Assembly (NCBI RefSeq): GCF_013359755.1
Contig: NZ_JABMCJ010000077.1
Location: forward strand, 124,001 to 188,000
From: Tardiphaga robiniae
GTDB taxonomy: Bacteria; Pseudomonadota; Alphaproteobacteria; Rhizobiales; Xanthobacteraceae
Length of the DNA stretch: 64,000 nucleotides
Reading direction: 5' to 3'
In this document: positions 15,471 through 24,276 of the stretch, piece by piece
Layout of the letters: each line of letters starts with the position of its first letter
Position numbering within the stretch: position 1 is the first letter of the stretch
Position numbers and translations under genes: made by a program
Notes under the pieces: generated by a model
What the model was told of the DNA's origin: nothing
What the model saw: the letters and a program-made list of their open reading frames with translations, nothing else
Database searches by the model: none

Positions 15471-17915
15471 ATGCCAAACTTGCCACTATCGGATTTGCGT
15501 GTCGCGGAAATCGGATCCGGCGACACGCTGGATTACTGCGGCAAACTGTTTTCCGATTTCGGCGCCGAGGTCATCAAGATCGAACCGCCTGGCGGCGATC
15601 CTGCGCGGCAATATCCGCCGCTCGTCGATGCCGGCGATGGCCGCCGCGAGAGCGGATATTTCGCCTGGCTGAATACCAACAAGCGCAGCGTCATCGCCGA
15701 TCTCGACAAGTCCGACGATGTCGCGCGTGTCCGCGCGTTGCTTGCGACATGCGACCTGCTGATCGACGCGCGCACGCCGTCGGAGATTCCCAACTCACTC
15801 CTGACGCATGATGATCTGCGCAAGGAGCAACCGGGCCTCGCGATCACCGCGATCTCGTGGTTCGGCGAACACGGCCTCTACAGCAATTATCAGACGACGG
15901 ACTCCGTCTGCCGCAGTCTCTCGGGCAGCGTGAAGCTGGTCGGTGCGCAGGCAGGCCCGCCGGTGCTGCCGCGCGACGGACAGATCGCCGTCATGGCCGG
16001 CCTCACCGCGTTCATTCCGACACTGGCCGGCATGTATGGTCGCAACACCGGCGCGCGGCGCTTTGCCGTCAGCGCGCATGAGGCGATGTTGCAGATCAGC
16101 GAATTCGACACAGGACTCGCGCTGGAAGTCGGCTTCACGCGGCCACGCATGGCCATCAACCGGTTCGGCCGCGGCTATCCCGTCGGCAATTTCCCAACCA
16201 AGGACGGCTGGCTCGGCATCACGGTCGTGACACCGGCGCAATGGGCTGCGTTCTGCGTGATGCTCGGCCTTCCCGAACTGGAGACAGAGCCGCAGTTCAA
16301 CGACGGTCTCGCGCGCACCAATAATTCCAAAGCGCTGTTCGATATCTTCCAGCCCATCCTGATGCACAAGAGCGCAAACGAATGGTTCGAGATGGGCATC
16401 GAGCTGCGTCTTCCGCTCGCTGTCGTGCCGGACATGGAGACGCTGCTGAAGCAGCAATACTACCGCGACCGCGGCGCCTTCGCGAAGGTCGACATCGGGA
16501 CGGCATCATTCGATGCGCCGGTGCTGCCGCAAACGCTAACCGGCTCGCGGCCGAAGCCCAATGGCCGCGCGCCATTTGCCGGCGATGACACCATCGACGC
16601 CCTGCTTGCGCATCAGCGCGTGGCGACGAGGCAGGCAACACCTGACGATCCGCAGCCGCTGAAAGGCCTGCGCATTATCGATCTCACCATGGGCTGGGCC
16701 GGTCCATCGGCAACGCGGCAGATGGGCGATCTCGGCGCCGACGTCATCAAGGTCGAGTCCTGCCAATATCCGGACTGGTTTCGCGGCACCGATCCGCGCG
16801 GCCCGTATTTTCCGGAACGCACCTACGAGAAGATCTACTGGTTTCAGCAGATGAACCGCAACAAACGCGGCATCACGCTGGATCTCACCAATTCGCGCGG
16901 CAAGGAGCTGCTGAAACAACTGCTCGCCGGCGCCGATGCTGTGATCGACAACTATGCCGCCGACGTGCTGCCGCGCATGGGCCTCGATGCCGCAGCCATG
17001 CACAAGATCAATCCGCGTCTCGTCGTGGTGACGATGCCCGCCTTCGGCATGACCGGTCCATGGAGCGGCGTGCGCGCCTATGGCTCGACGCTAGAACAGG
17101 CCTCAGGCCTGCCATCTGTCACCGGCCGCGAAGGCGATCCGCCGACCATGCTGCATGCCGCGCTCGGCGATCCCTTCGGCGGCGTCAGTGCCGCGGCAGC
17201 ATTGATGCTCGGCTTCATGCATCAGAAGAATACCGGCCTCGGCCAACACATCGATCTCAGTGCGACGGAAGCCCTGCTGCCTCTTGTCGCACCCTCGGTC
17301 ATCGAGCAATCAGCCACCGGCAAATCCGGCCCGCGCATCGGCAACCGGCATCCGCGCTTCGTGCCGAATGGTTGCTTTCCCTGTCTTGGCGAAGATCAGT
17401 GGATCACCATTGCCGTGCGCAGCGACGAGGAATGGCAAGCGCTGTGCAAGGTCATGCATCGCAACGACCTGGCTGAAGATGCTGCACTTGCCACCACCGA
17501 GGGACGCCGCGCCGAAGAGGACCGTATCGAGGTCGCGGTCCGGCACTGGACGACGACCGTGCGACCGGATCTGGCCATGGTGACGCTGCAGGACGCCGGC
17601 GTGCCCGCGGGTACCGCGCGACTGCCGCTGGACCTGGCCGGCGATCCGCACCTGCTCGCAGTCGGACATTGGCAGCCTGTGACCAAGGTATTTATGGGCC
17701 CGCATCTGCTGCCTTCCGTTGCCTATCGCGAAGGCAGTGCCAAATTGCCCTACCCGATCACCCGTCTCGCGCCCACGCTCGGCCAGCACAATGAGGAAGT
17801 CCTGCGCGATCTCCTGGGCCTCAGCGCAGCGGACATCGACGAATTGCGCGCCGCGGAAATCATTGGCGACGCTGCAATATCCAAGAAAGCGAAGGCCACG
17901 CCTACGACCAAGTGA
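15471..17915 (+). CDS. Tandem-fused CaiB/BaiF family (class III) CoA-transferase
   Basis: The 814-residue protein is two CoA-transferase family III units in one chain, residues ~5-370 and ~398-800. Each starts with the family's CoA-binding motif (KLFSDFGAEVIKIEPPGGD near 25-43; RQMGDLGADVIKVES near 416-430). Class III enzymes move CoA between carboxylic acids through an aspartyl-CoA thioester. The first half has an Asp at 144 in the expected place (TTDSVCRSLSG), while the second half has Gly at the same position (YGSTLEQASG, residue 538). The ATG at 15471 is preceded by GGGCGGA. A Liv-type operon starts about 130 bases downstream, suggesting that the imported acid is its substrate (inference). 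Confidence 0.88.
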   Translation: MPNLPLSDLRVAEIGSGDTLDYCGKLFSDFGAEVIKIEPPGGDPARQYPPLVDAGDGRRESGYFAWLNTNKRSVIADLDKSDDVARVRALLATCDLLIDARTPSEIPNSLLTHDDLRKEQPGLAITAISWFGEHGLYSNYQTTDSVCRSLSGSVKLVGAQAGPPVLPRDGQIAVMAGLTAFIPTLAGMYGRNTGARRFAVSAHEAMLQISEFDTGLALEVGFTRPRMAINRFGRGYPVGNFPTKDGWLGITVVTPAQWAAFCVMLGLPELETEPQFNDGLARTNNSKALFDIFQPILMHKSANEWFEMGIELRLPLAVVPDMETLLKQQYYRDRGAFAKVDIGTASFDAPVLPQTLTGSRPKPNGRAPFAGDDTIDALLAHQRVATRQATPDDPQPLKGLRIIDLTMGWAGPSATRQMGDLGADVIKVESCQYPDWFRGTDPRGPYFPERTYEKIYWFQQMNRNKRGITLDLTNSRGKELLKQLLAGADAVIDNYAADVLPRMGLDAAAMHKINPRLVVVTMPAFGMTGPWSGVRAYGSTLEQASGLPSVTGREGDPPTMLHAALGDPFGGVSAAAALMLGFMHQKNTGLGQHIDLSATEALLPLVAPSVIEQSATGKSGPRIGNRHPRFVPNGCFPCLGEDQWITIAVRSDEEWQALCKVMHRNDLAEDAALATTEGRRAEEDRIEVAVRHWTTTVRPDLAMVTLQDAGVPAGTARLPLDLAGDPHLLAVGHWQPVTKVFMGPHLLPSVAYREGSAKLPYPITRLAPTLGQHNEEVLRDLLGLSAADIDELRAAEIIGDAAISKKAKATPTTK

Positions 17916-18043
17916 GGCTGCAAGTGAGGCTTGCAGCTTCTACCGCCATGGCTCACACTCCCGGCATAAGGCCAGCGACGGATGGATCAAAAGATTCGGC
18001 GTCGCGACAACGGCCAGCACAAATGCTTCCAGGGAGAAACACC

Positions 18044-19276
18044 ATGCGCAAACTAGCCCTCATTGCGTCCATTGCGCTGCCGATGCTCGGCGGCACGGCG
18101 ATGGCGCAGGAGACCGTGAAGATCGGTTATATCGATCCACTGTCCGGCGGCGGCGCCAGCGTCGGCGAAGTCGGCCTCAAGACCTTCCAGTTTCTCGCCG
18201 ATGAGTTGAACGCCAAGGGCGGCATTCTCGGCAAGAAGGTCGAGATCGTCCCACTCGACAACAAGACCAATCCGCAAGAGAGCCTGATCCAGGCGCAGAA
18301 GGCGATCGATGGCGGCATTCGCTACATCACCCAGGGCAACGGCTCGTCGGTCGCCGGTGCGCTGTCTGATTTCGTCACCAAGTTCAACGACCGCAATCCT
18401 GGCAAGGAAGTCCTGTACTTCAACTATGCGGCGGTCGATCCGGTTCTGACCAACGAGAAATGCAGCTTCTGGCATTTCCGCTGGGATGCCAATTCAGACA
18501 TCAAGATGGAAGCGCTCACCAACTACATCAAGACCGTGCCTGCGGTGAAGAACGTCTACCTGATCAATCAGGACTACTCGTTCGGTCAGTCGGTGCGCAG
18601 CCAGGCGCGCGCCATGCTCGGCGCCAAGCGGCCCGACGTGAAGATCGTCGGCGACGAACTGCATCCGCTGCTGAAGATCACCGACTTCGCGCCCTACATT
18701 GCGAAGATCAAGGCCTCCGGCGCCGATAGCGTCATCACCGGCAACTGGGGTCAGGATTTTGCCCTCTTGCTGAAGGCTGCGGCTGACGCAGGCCTGAAGG
18801 TGAGCTGGTTCACTTATTACGCCGGCGGCACCGGTGGCCCGACCGCCATCAAGCAGGCCGGCCTGAACCATCAGGTGTTCCAGATCGCCGAAGGCATCCC
18901 GAATCTCGGCCACGCCTCGGCCGACGTGTTCGAAAAGGCACTGCGCGCCAAGTATGACTTCAGCCTGTTCTATCCGCGCGCCGTGAACGAGATGCGCATG
19001 TTCGCCGCCGCGGCGGAGAAGGCCAAGTCGCTCGATCCGGTGAAGGTGGCTGCTGCGCTCGAAGGCATGGAGTTCGAGGTGTTCGACGGCGGCAAGGGCA
19101 ATATGCGCAAGGACGACCATCAGTTCTTCCAGCCGATGTATATCGCCTCGTTCGGCGAGCGCACCGACAAGGAGCCGTTCGACGAGGAAAAGACCGGCTG
19201 GGGCTGGAAGCTGGCCGCGAAGATCGACACGCCGCAGACGGTGCTGCCGACAACCTGCAAGATGGAACGGCCGTAA
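18044..19276 (+). CDS. Liv-type ABC transporter periplasmic substrate-binding protein
   Basis: This 410-residue protein has a signal peptide (MRKLALIASIALPMLGGTAM, cleavage near AMA-QE). It is followed by a type I periplasmic-binding fold of the branched-chain amino acid family (VKIGYIDPLSGGGASVGEVGL). Translation starts at ATG 18044, eight bases after AGGGAG; an open frame back to 17912 carries no signal sequence. It is first of five genes of the second Liv system and lies downstream of the CoA-transferase. The ligand is not determined; the context suggests an organic acid that is later activated with CoA (inference). Confidence 0.93.
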   Translation: MRKLALIASIALPMLGGTAMAQETVKIGYIDPLSGGGASVGEVGLKTFQFLADELNAKGGILGKKVEIVPLDNKTNPQESLIQAQKAIDGGIRYITQGNGSSVAGALSDFVTKFNDRNPGKEVLYFNYAAVDPVLTNEKCSFWHFRWDANSDIKMEALTNYIKTVPAVKNVYLINQDYSFGQSVRSQARAMLGAKRPDVKIVGDELHPLLKITDFAPYIAKIKASGADSVITGNWGQDFALLLKAAADAGLKVSWFTYYAGGTGGPTAIKQAGLNHQVFQIAEGIPNLGHASADVFEKALRAKYDFSLFYPRAVNEMRMFAAAAEKAKSLDPVKVAAALEGMEFEVFDGGKGNMRKDDHQFFQPMYIASFGERTDKEPFDEEKTGWGWKLAAKIDTPQTVLPTTCKMERP

Positions 19277-19283
19277 GCCCTGC

Positions 19284-19431
19284 CTTCTCCCCGCCTGCGG
19301 GGAGAAGGTGGACCGAACTTGCAGAGCAAGTTCGGGACGGATGAGGGGGACTCTCAGTTTCACTCACTGCCTCCCCCTCACCCGGATTGCTGCGCAATCC
19401 GACCTCTCCCCGCAAGCGGGGAGAGGTTAAG
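19284..19431. repeat. Inverted-pair palindromic intergenic repeat (type I)
   Basis: Left half: TTCTCCCCGCCTGCGGGGAG, a stem GAACTTGC/GCAAGTTC and GATGAGGGGGA. Right half, inverted after a ~20-base spacer: CCCCCTCACCC, a stem GGATTGC/GCAATCC and CTCCCCGCAAGCGGGGAG. It lies between the binding-protein gene and livH of the second Liv operon. Such a pair can fold into a long hairpin in the mRNA and could set the usual excess of binding protein over permease. Confidence 0.85.
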
Positions 19432-19478
19432 ACGCCGCCGCACTCCGGCACACTCCTCACCCGAGAGGCAGATACTTC

Positions 19479-20426
19479 GTGCTTGAACTGATCGTCATCT
19501 CCACGCTCAACGGCGTTCTGTACGGCATGCTGCTGTTCCTGATGGCCTCAGGCCTGACGGTGATCTTCAGCATGCTCGGCGTGCTGAACTTCGCCCATGC
19601 CAGTTTCTACATGCTCGGCGCTTTCTTCGGCTTTCAGATCAGCCGTTGGTTCGGCTTCTGGCCGGCGCTGATCCTTGCGCCGCTGCTGGCCGGCGCGCTC
19701 GGCGCCGCCGTCGAACGCTACGGCCTGCGTCACGTTCACAAGAACGGCCACGTCGCCGAGCTGCTGTTCACCTTCGGGCTTGCTTTCGCCATCGAGGAGA
19801 TCGTGCAGATTATCTGGGGCAAGAGCCCGGTCGATTTCCGCGTACCACCGCTGCTCGACTTCCCGGCCTTCACGCTGTTCTCCACCAACTACCCGGCCTT
19901 CAAGATCTTCATGCTGGTCGTCTCCATCGTGATCTTCATCGGATTGCTGGTGGTGCTGAAGCGCACGCGCATTGGCCTGATCGTGCAGGCGGCGCTGACC
20001 CATCCGCATATGGTCGGCCATCTCGGGCACAATGTCGGGCGTATCTTCATGCTGGTGTTCGGCGTCGGGACTGCGCTCGCCGCCGTCGCCGGCGTGATCG
20101 CAGGCCCGGCGCTGGTGACGCAATCCAACATGGCCGGTCTGCTTGGTCCGATCCTGTTCGTCGTCGTGGTGGTCGGCGGCCTCGGCTCGCTGCCCGGTGC
20201 CTTCATTGCCTCATTGCTGATCGGCCTCGTGCAGACTTTTGCTGTGTCGATGAACGGCTCGCTGGCCGGCGCCTTCGGCCCGCTCAGCCCCGACTATGCC
20301 GCCACCTGGCTCTCCGATATCTGGAACGTCACCGTCGCCCAGATCGCACCGATCATGCCCTATCTGCTGCTGGTGCTGATCCTGATCTTCCGCCCGATGG
20401 GCCTGCTGGGAACACGCGACACATGA
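19479..20426 (+). CDS. livH: Liv-type ABC transporter permease LivH
   Basis: This 315-residue polytopic permease is of the LivH family. GVLNFAHASFYMLGAFFG near residue 35 is the conserved NxAH region, and VVVVGGLGSLPGAFIASLLIG near 225-245 is the conserved cytoplasmic loop contacting the ATPases. Translation begins at GTG 19479 with GAGAGGCAG upstream. The stop overlaps the livM start by four bases (ATGA, 20423-20426), so the two permeases are translationally coupled. Confidence 0.93.
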   Translation: MLELIVISTLNGVLYGMLLFLMASGLTVIFSMLGVLNFAHASFYMLGAFFGFQISRWFGFWPALILAPLLAGALGAAVERYGLRHVHKNGHVAELLFTFGLAFAIEEIVQIIWGKSPVDFRVPPLLDFPAFTLFSTNYPAFKIFMLVVSIVIFIGLLVVLKRTRIGLIVQAALTHPHMVGHLGHNVGRIFMLVFGVGTALAAVAGVIAGPALVTQSNMAGLLGPILFVVVVVGGLGSLPGAFIASLLIGLVQTFAVSMNGSLAGAFGPLSPDYAATWLSDIWNVTVAQIAPIMPYLLLVLILIFRPMGLLGTRDT

Positions 20427-21736
20427 GCGACGCCTTAGCCAAGATTCCGGCAACCATCGCGCCGCCCCGCCCCGCCGCCTCCGACCGGCTGAAGTTCTAC
20501 GGCATCTGGATCGGCGCCGCGCTGGCGCTGCTGGTGCTGCCAAAACTGTTTTCGTCGGGCGGATCGCTGACCACTTTCAGCCTGATCGGCATTTCGATCA
20601 TCTTCTCGTTGTCCTACAATATCCTGCTCGGCCAGACCGGCATGCTGTCGTTCGGCCACGCGGTCTATTACGGCCTCGGCGGCTTCCTCGCGATCCACGC
20701 CATCAACATCATCGCCAGGAACAAGTTCGCGATCCCGCTGCCGCTCGTGCCGCTGGTCGGCGGCGCGGCTGGCCTCGTCTTCGCCATGCTGCTCGGCTGG
20801 GTGTCGACGCGGCGCTCCGGTACGGCCTTTGCGATGATCTCCCTTGGCGTCGCAGAACTCGTCGCATCCTCGGCACTGATCCTGCGCACCTTCTTCGGCG
20901 GCGAAGCCGGCGTCTCCGCCAACCGCACCAAGGTGCTTCGTCTGTTCGACTGGAGCTTCGGCCCGCAGATCCAGATCTATTATCTGGTCGCGGCCTGGAC
21001 GTTGATCGCCGTCATCGCGATGTATGCCCTCACCCGCACGCCGCTGGGGCGCATGTGCAACGCAGTGCGCGACAATCCCGAGCGTGTGCAGTTCGTCGGC
21101 TACGATCCGCACATCATCCGCTATATCGCCTTCTGCTTCTCCGGTCTGTTCGCCGGCATAGCGGGCGCGCTAGCCGCGATCAATTTCGAGATCGCCAATT
21201 CGGCCTATCTCGGCGCCGTACAATCCGGCACCGTGTTGTTCGCCACCTATATCGGCGGCGTCGGCTTCTTCATCGGTCCAATCGTCGGCGCGATCTTCGT
21301 CACGCTGCTGTCGCTCGGCCTCTCCGATCTCACGCAGGTCTGGCAGCTCTATTTCGGCCTGATCTTCATCGCCGTGGTGATGTTCGCGCCCGGCGGCATC
21401 ACCGGCCTTCTGATGATGCACCGACCGCTGCTGAAAGGCGGCACGCTCAGCCGTGTGCTACCGAGCTATCTCGTCGCCTTCGTACCGACGCTGGCGATGA
21501 TCACCGGCCTGATGCTGGCGATCGAGACGACCGTCCACTTCACCGTCAATCCCGGCGAGGACTCGCATATCAAAGCCTTCGGGATTCCATTCGATGCAGC
21601 GAACCCTGCGATCTGGGCCGTTGCCGCCGTGCTGCTGATCGGCGGCTTCATCATCGCGCGCAAGACCTGGGCGCGCGTCGCCGGCAGTTGGGACGATGCC
21701 CTAACCGCCGCGCGCGAGAAGGGAGTGGCCGCATGA
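20423..21736 (+). CDS. livM: Liv-type ABC transporter permease LivM with C-terminal extension
   Basis: This 437-residue LivM permease has the core segments YNILLGQTGMLSFGHAVYYGLGG and a C-terminal conserved loop TYIGGVGFFIGPIVGAIFVTL. It is longer than the ~347-residue LivM of the first operon. After the core it continues with two further hydrophobic segments (LPSYLVAFVPTLAMITGLML and IWAVAAVLLIGGFII). The ATG at 20423 is inside the end of livH; an open frame running back to 19646 is only a shadow of livH. The 3' end overlaps livG by four bases (21733-21736). Confidence 0.92.
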   Translation: MSDALAKIPATIAPPRPAASDRLKFYGIWIGAALALLVLPKLFSSGGSLTTFSLIGISIIFSLSYNILLGQTGMLSFGHAVYYGLGGFLAIHAINIIARNKFAIPLPLVPLVGGAAGLVFAMLLGWVSTRRSGTAFAMISLGVAELVASSALILRTFFGGEAGVSANRTKVLRLFDWSFGPQIQIYYLVAAWTLIAVIAMYALTRTPLGRMCNAVRDNPERVQFVGYDPHIIRYIAFCFSGLFAGIAGALAAINFEIANSAYLGAVQSGTVLFATYIGGVGFFIGPIVGAIFVTLLSLGLSDLTQVWQLYFGLIFIAVVMFAPGGITGLLMMHRPLLKGGTLSRVLPSYLVAFVPTLAMITGLMLAIETTVHFTVNPGEDSHIKAFGIPFDAANPAIWAVAAVLLIGGFIIARKTWARVAGSWDDALTAAREKGVAA

Positions 21737-22482
21737 GCACCGCCATCGAGCTGCGCGGCGTCGAGAAGACCTTCGGCATCACCTCCGTGATCCGCAACGT
21801 CAACCTCACGGTCGCCCAGGGCGAACGCCATGCGCTGATCGGTCCCAACGGCGCCGGCAAGTCGACGCTGTTCAATCTCATCAGCGGCTATATGAAGCCA
21901 TCAGTCGGCAGCATCCTGCTGCGCGATCAGGTGATCTCCGGCCTGCCGCCGTTCCAGATCAACCGGCGCGGATTGTCGCGCAGCTTCCAGGTTACCAACG
22001 TGTTCGCCAAGATGAGCGTGTGGGAGAACCTGCGCTGCGCCGTACTCTGGGCCACCGGCCATCGTTACGCGTTCTGGAAGAATGTCGACAACCTGCCCGA
22101 GGTGCGCGACCGCACCGCGCAAATCCTGCAGGATATCAACCTCGTATCGCGCCGCGACGTACCCGCGGGTCTTTTGACCTATGCCGAACAGCGCGCGCTT
22201 GAAATCGGCATCACCATTGCCGGCGGCGCCGATGTCATCCTGCTGGACGAGCCCACGGCCGGCATGAGCCATGCCGAGACCGAACGCGCCGTGGCACTGA
22301 TCCGGCGGCTGACGGAGGGCCGCACGCTGCTGATCGTCGAGCACGACATGAGCGTGGTGTTTGGCCTCGCCGACCGCATCTCGGTTCTGGTCTATGGCCA
22401 GATCATCGCGTCGGGGGCGCCGGAGGAAATCCGCGGCAATCCCAAGGTCAAGGAAGCCTATCTCGGCGAGGAAGTGGCGTGA
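21733..22482 (+). CDS. livG: Liv-type ABC transporter ATP-binding protein LivG
   Basis: This 249-residue ABC ATPase has Walker A GPNGAGKST near residue 38, a Q-loop (RSFQVTNVFAKMSV), a family-typical altered signature (LTYAEQRALEIGITIA instead of LSGGQ), Walker B DVILLDEPTAGM and an H-loop (LIVEHDMSVV). The C-terminal motif VKEAYLGEE is diagnostic of LivG. It starts with ATG 21733 within a four-base overlap with livM. It forms a heterodimer with the downstream LivF-type ATPase, whose Walker A is altered, so this subunit may carry most ATP turnover. Confidence 0.94.
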   Translation: MSTAIELRGVEKTFGITSVIRNVNLTVAQGERHALIGPNGAGKSTLFNLISGYMKPSVGSILLRDQVISGLPPFQINRRGLSRSFQVTNVFAKMSVWENLRCAVLWATGHRYAFWKNVDNLPEVRDRTAQILQDINLVSRRDVPAGLLTYAEQRALEIGITIAGGADVILLDEPTAGMSHAETERAVALIRRLTEGRTLLIVEHDMSVVFGLADRISVLVYGQIIASGAPEEIRGNPKVKEAYLGEEVA

Positions 22483-23177
22483 TGCTCCAAGTTCAGGACC
22501 TGCACGCCTATTACGGCAAGAGCCACATCCTGCAGGGCGTCGATCTGCATATCGATGCCGGCGAGGTCGTCAGCCTGCTCGGCCGCAACGGCGTCGGGCG
22601 CTCCACCACCGTGAAGGCCATCATGGGCGAAGTGCCGCCACACGGCACCATCACCTTCAAGGGCGCCAATATCGCCGGCCTGCCGAGCTTCAGGATCGCG
22701 CATCTCGGCCTCGGCTATGTACCGGAGCATCGCGACATCTTTCCGGGCCTCACGGTACGGCAGAACCTGATGCTGGGGATCAAGGATCCGCGTCATCCCG
22801 GCAAGTGGAAACTCGACGACATGCTCGGCATGTTTCCGAACCTCGCCGCGCGCGCCGACACTGCGGCCGGCGTGCTGTCCGGCGGCGAGAAGCAGATGCT
22901 GACGATCTGCCGGACGCTGATGGGCGATCCTGAACTCGTGATGATCGACGAGCCCACCGAGGGCCTTGCACCGATCATCGTGCAGCAGGTCGGCGACCTC
23001 ATCGCCGAGATCGCACGCCGCGGCGTGGCGATCCTGCTTGTCGAACAGAAGCTGTCGATCGCGCTGCGCATCTCGCACCGGGTCTATGTGATGGGCCACG
23101 GCCGTATCGTGTTCGAAGGCACGCCCGCCGAACTCAAGGCCAATGACGCCGTGCGCAGGGAATGGCTGGAAGTCTGA
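22479..23177 (+). CDS. livF: Liv-type ABC transporter ATP-binding protein LivF with Walker A Lys-to-Arg change
   Basis: This 232-residue ABC ATPase of the LivF type has signature VLSGGEKQMLTICRTLM, Walker B ELVMIDEPTEGLAP and an H-loop-position LVEQKLS. The Walker A reads GRNGVGRST (residues ~35-43), with Arg at position 41 where lysine is expected; the codon CGC is clear in the sequence. Starts at GTG 22479 (GTGA overlap with livG) or ATG 22482. It is last gene of the second Liv operon, followed by a palindromic repeat. The change may weaken ATP hydrolysis at one of the two composite sites, or may be a subfamily feature. Confidence 0.92.
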   Translation: MMLQVQDLHAYYGKSHILQGVDLHIDAGEVVSLLGRNGVGRSTTVKAIMGEVPPHGTITFKGANIAGLPSFRIAHLGLGYVPEHRDIFPGLTVRQNLMLGIKDPRHPGKWKLDDMLGMFPNLAARADTAAGVLSGGEKQMLTICRTLMGDPELVMIDEPTEGLAPIIVQQVGDLIAEIARRGVAILLVEQKLSIALRISHRVYVMGHGRIVFEGTPAELKANDAVRREWLEV

Positions 23178-23189
23178 ACGCTCTTCCTT

Positions 23190-23343
23190 ACCTCTCCCCG
23201 CTTGCGGGGAGAGGTCGATGTCCGCATGCGAAGCCTGCGGGCGTCGGGTGAGGGGGAATCTCCACATGCTTCGAGCCCGCTGAGAGTCCCCCTCACCCGA
23301 CCGCGCTTCGCGCGGCCACCCTCTCCCCGCAAGCGGGGAGAGG
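23190..23343. repeat. Inverted-pair palindromic intergenic repeat (type I)
   Basis: Left half: CTCCCCGCTTGCGGGGAG, a variable stem around GCATGCGAAGCCTGC, then GGGTGAGGGGGA. Right half, inverted: CCCCCTCACCC, stem CCGCGCttcgcGCGG, then CTCCCCGCAAGCGGGGAG. It fills the convergent gap between livF and the Crp-type regulator gene and could serve as a bidirectional terminator. Confidence 0.85.
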
Positions 23344-23374
23344 AAACGCGCCACCGCTGCGTCCTAGCCACGGC

Positions 23375-24049
23375 CTAGTCGCCGTAGCTACCCAACTTTT
23401 CGAGATCGACCACTGTCACGCCGCCATATTCGAGCCGCAGCAGACCCTCCTTCTCCAGCGTCTGCAGGCACTGGTTCGCCCTCTGCCGCGAAATGCCGCT
23501 GATGGCACCGAGCTCTTCCTGGGTGATGTCCAGATGCCTGGTCGCGTCGCGATAGAGGATCGGGTTGAACAGCGAGGCAATGCAGCGCGCGAGGCGTCCT
23601 GTGGCGTCGAGCCTGCGGCCATATTCAGTCAGTGCGATGAATTGACCGAGCCGTTCGTTCAACAGCGAAACCAGGAAGCGGTTGAAGCCGACACTGTTCT
23701 CGAACAGCCACATAAATGCCGGGCGCTCCATGAATGCGAGCTTGGAGTCGCGTAGCGGGACAATGTCGTAGCGGCGCGGCTCGTTCTTCAGCACGCTGCC
23801 CTCGCCGAACCACGCACCGGCCGTCAGGCCGGTGATACTGACCTCCTTGCCGCTGCGCGAGATGGTACCGATCTTCGCCAGACCGCTCACCACGCCGGTC
23901 CAGTATTCGAACTGGTCACCGCGCATGCAGACGAATTCATTCGCCTTGAACGACTTCTCGACGATGCCGGCGCGCGCGACCTCGATCTCCTTCTCGTTCA
24001 GGTCCCGCGCCCAGGCCGCGATGCGCTTGAGATGATCTGCAGCAATCAT
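23375..24049 (-). CDS. Crp/Fnr-family transcriptional regulator
   Basis: This 224-residue protein has an N-terminal cyclic-nucleotide-binding-type beta-barrel (residues ~20-120, FVCMRGDQFEYWTGVVSGLAKIG) and a C-terminal winged helix (~150-220) with recognition region LDITQEELGAISGISRQRANQCLQTL. The N-terminal cysteine cluster of an oxygen-sensing FNR is absent. The ATG at 24049 was preferred to 24082, whose extra 11 residues look non-homologous. It lies between two Liv operons, convergent with the second and divergent from the third, so it may regulate the third. The effector is unknown. Confidence 0.87.
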   Translation of the reverse strand: MIAADHLKRIAAWARDLNEKEIEVARAGIVEKSFKANEFVCMRGDQFEYWTGVVSGLAKIGTISRSGKEVSITGLTAGAWFGEGSVLKNEPRRYDIVPLRDSKLAFMERPAFMWLFENSVGFNRFLVSLLNERLGQFIALTEYGRRLDATGRLARCIASLFNPILYRDATRHLDITQEELGAISGISRQRANQCLQTLEKEGLLRLEYGGVTVVDLEKLGSYGD

Positions 24050-24096
24050 AGGGTCCGCTTCACTTCGAATGTTGCAGCGCAAAAGAACGCTCGCGC

Positions 24097-24119
24097 GACA
24101 AATTGGCAGGCAGATTGTC
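24097..24119. promoter_or_regulatory. Inverted repeat in the Crp-regulator / third Liv operon divergent gap
   Basis: GACAA-N13-TTGTC lies between the regulator start (24049) and the operon start (24277). It could be an operator for the neighbouring Crp-type protein, but the spacing is wider than a standard CRP or FNR site. The rest of the 227-base gap shows no clear promoter consensus. Confidence 0.25.
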
Positions 24120-24276
24120 CGCCGCGAGACATTTCAGGATACCGATTTGACGTAGGGAAGACCACCGCGAAAGGTCATTAGTAGAATGGCTTAGCGTGAC
24201 CGGGCGATATAGGCTCGGGACCATCCGAGGAACGTGGATAAAGAGCGCGACAAGCGCCGTATCTGGGAGGATTTGA

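Noticed and set aside
19646-20422. Upstream extension of livM as a 696-codon frame
   Set aside because: The first 259 codons are an alternate-frame reading of livH; the real start is the ATG at 20423 in the ATGA overlap.
21055-21732. Upstream extension of livG as a 475-codon frame
   Set aside because: It is an alternate-frame shadow of livM; the ABC domain begins at ATG 21733.
22458-23354. 298-codon minus-strand frame opposite livF
   Set aside because: Antisense to livF and reaching into a palindromic repeat; no motif.
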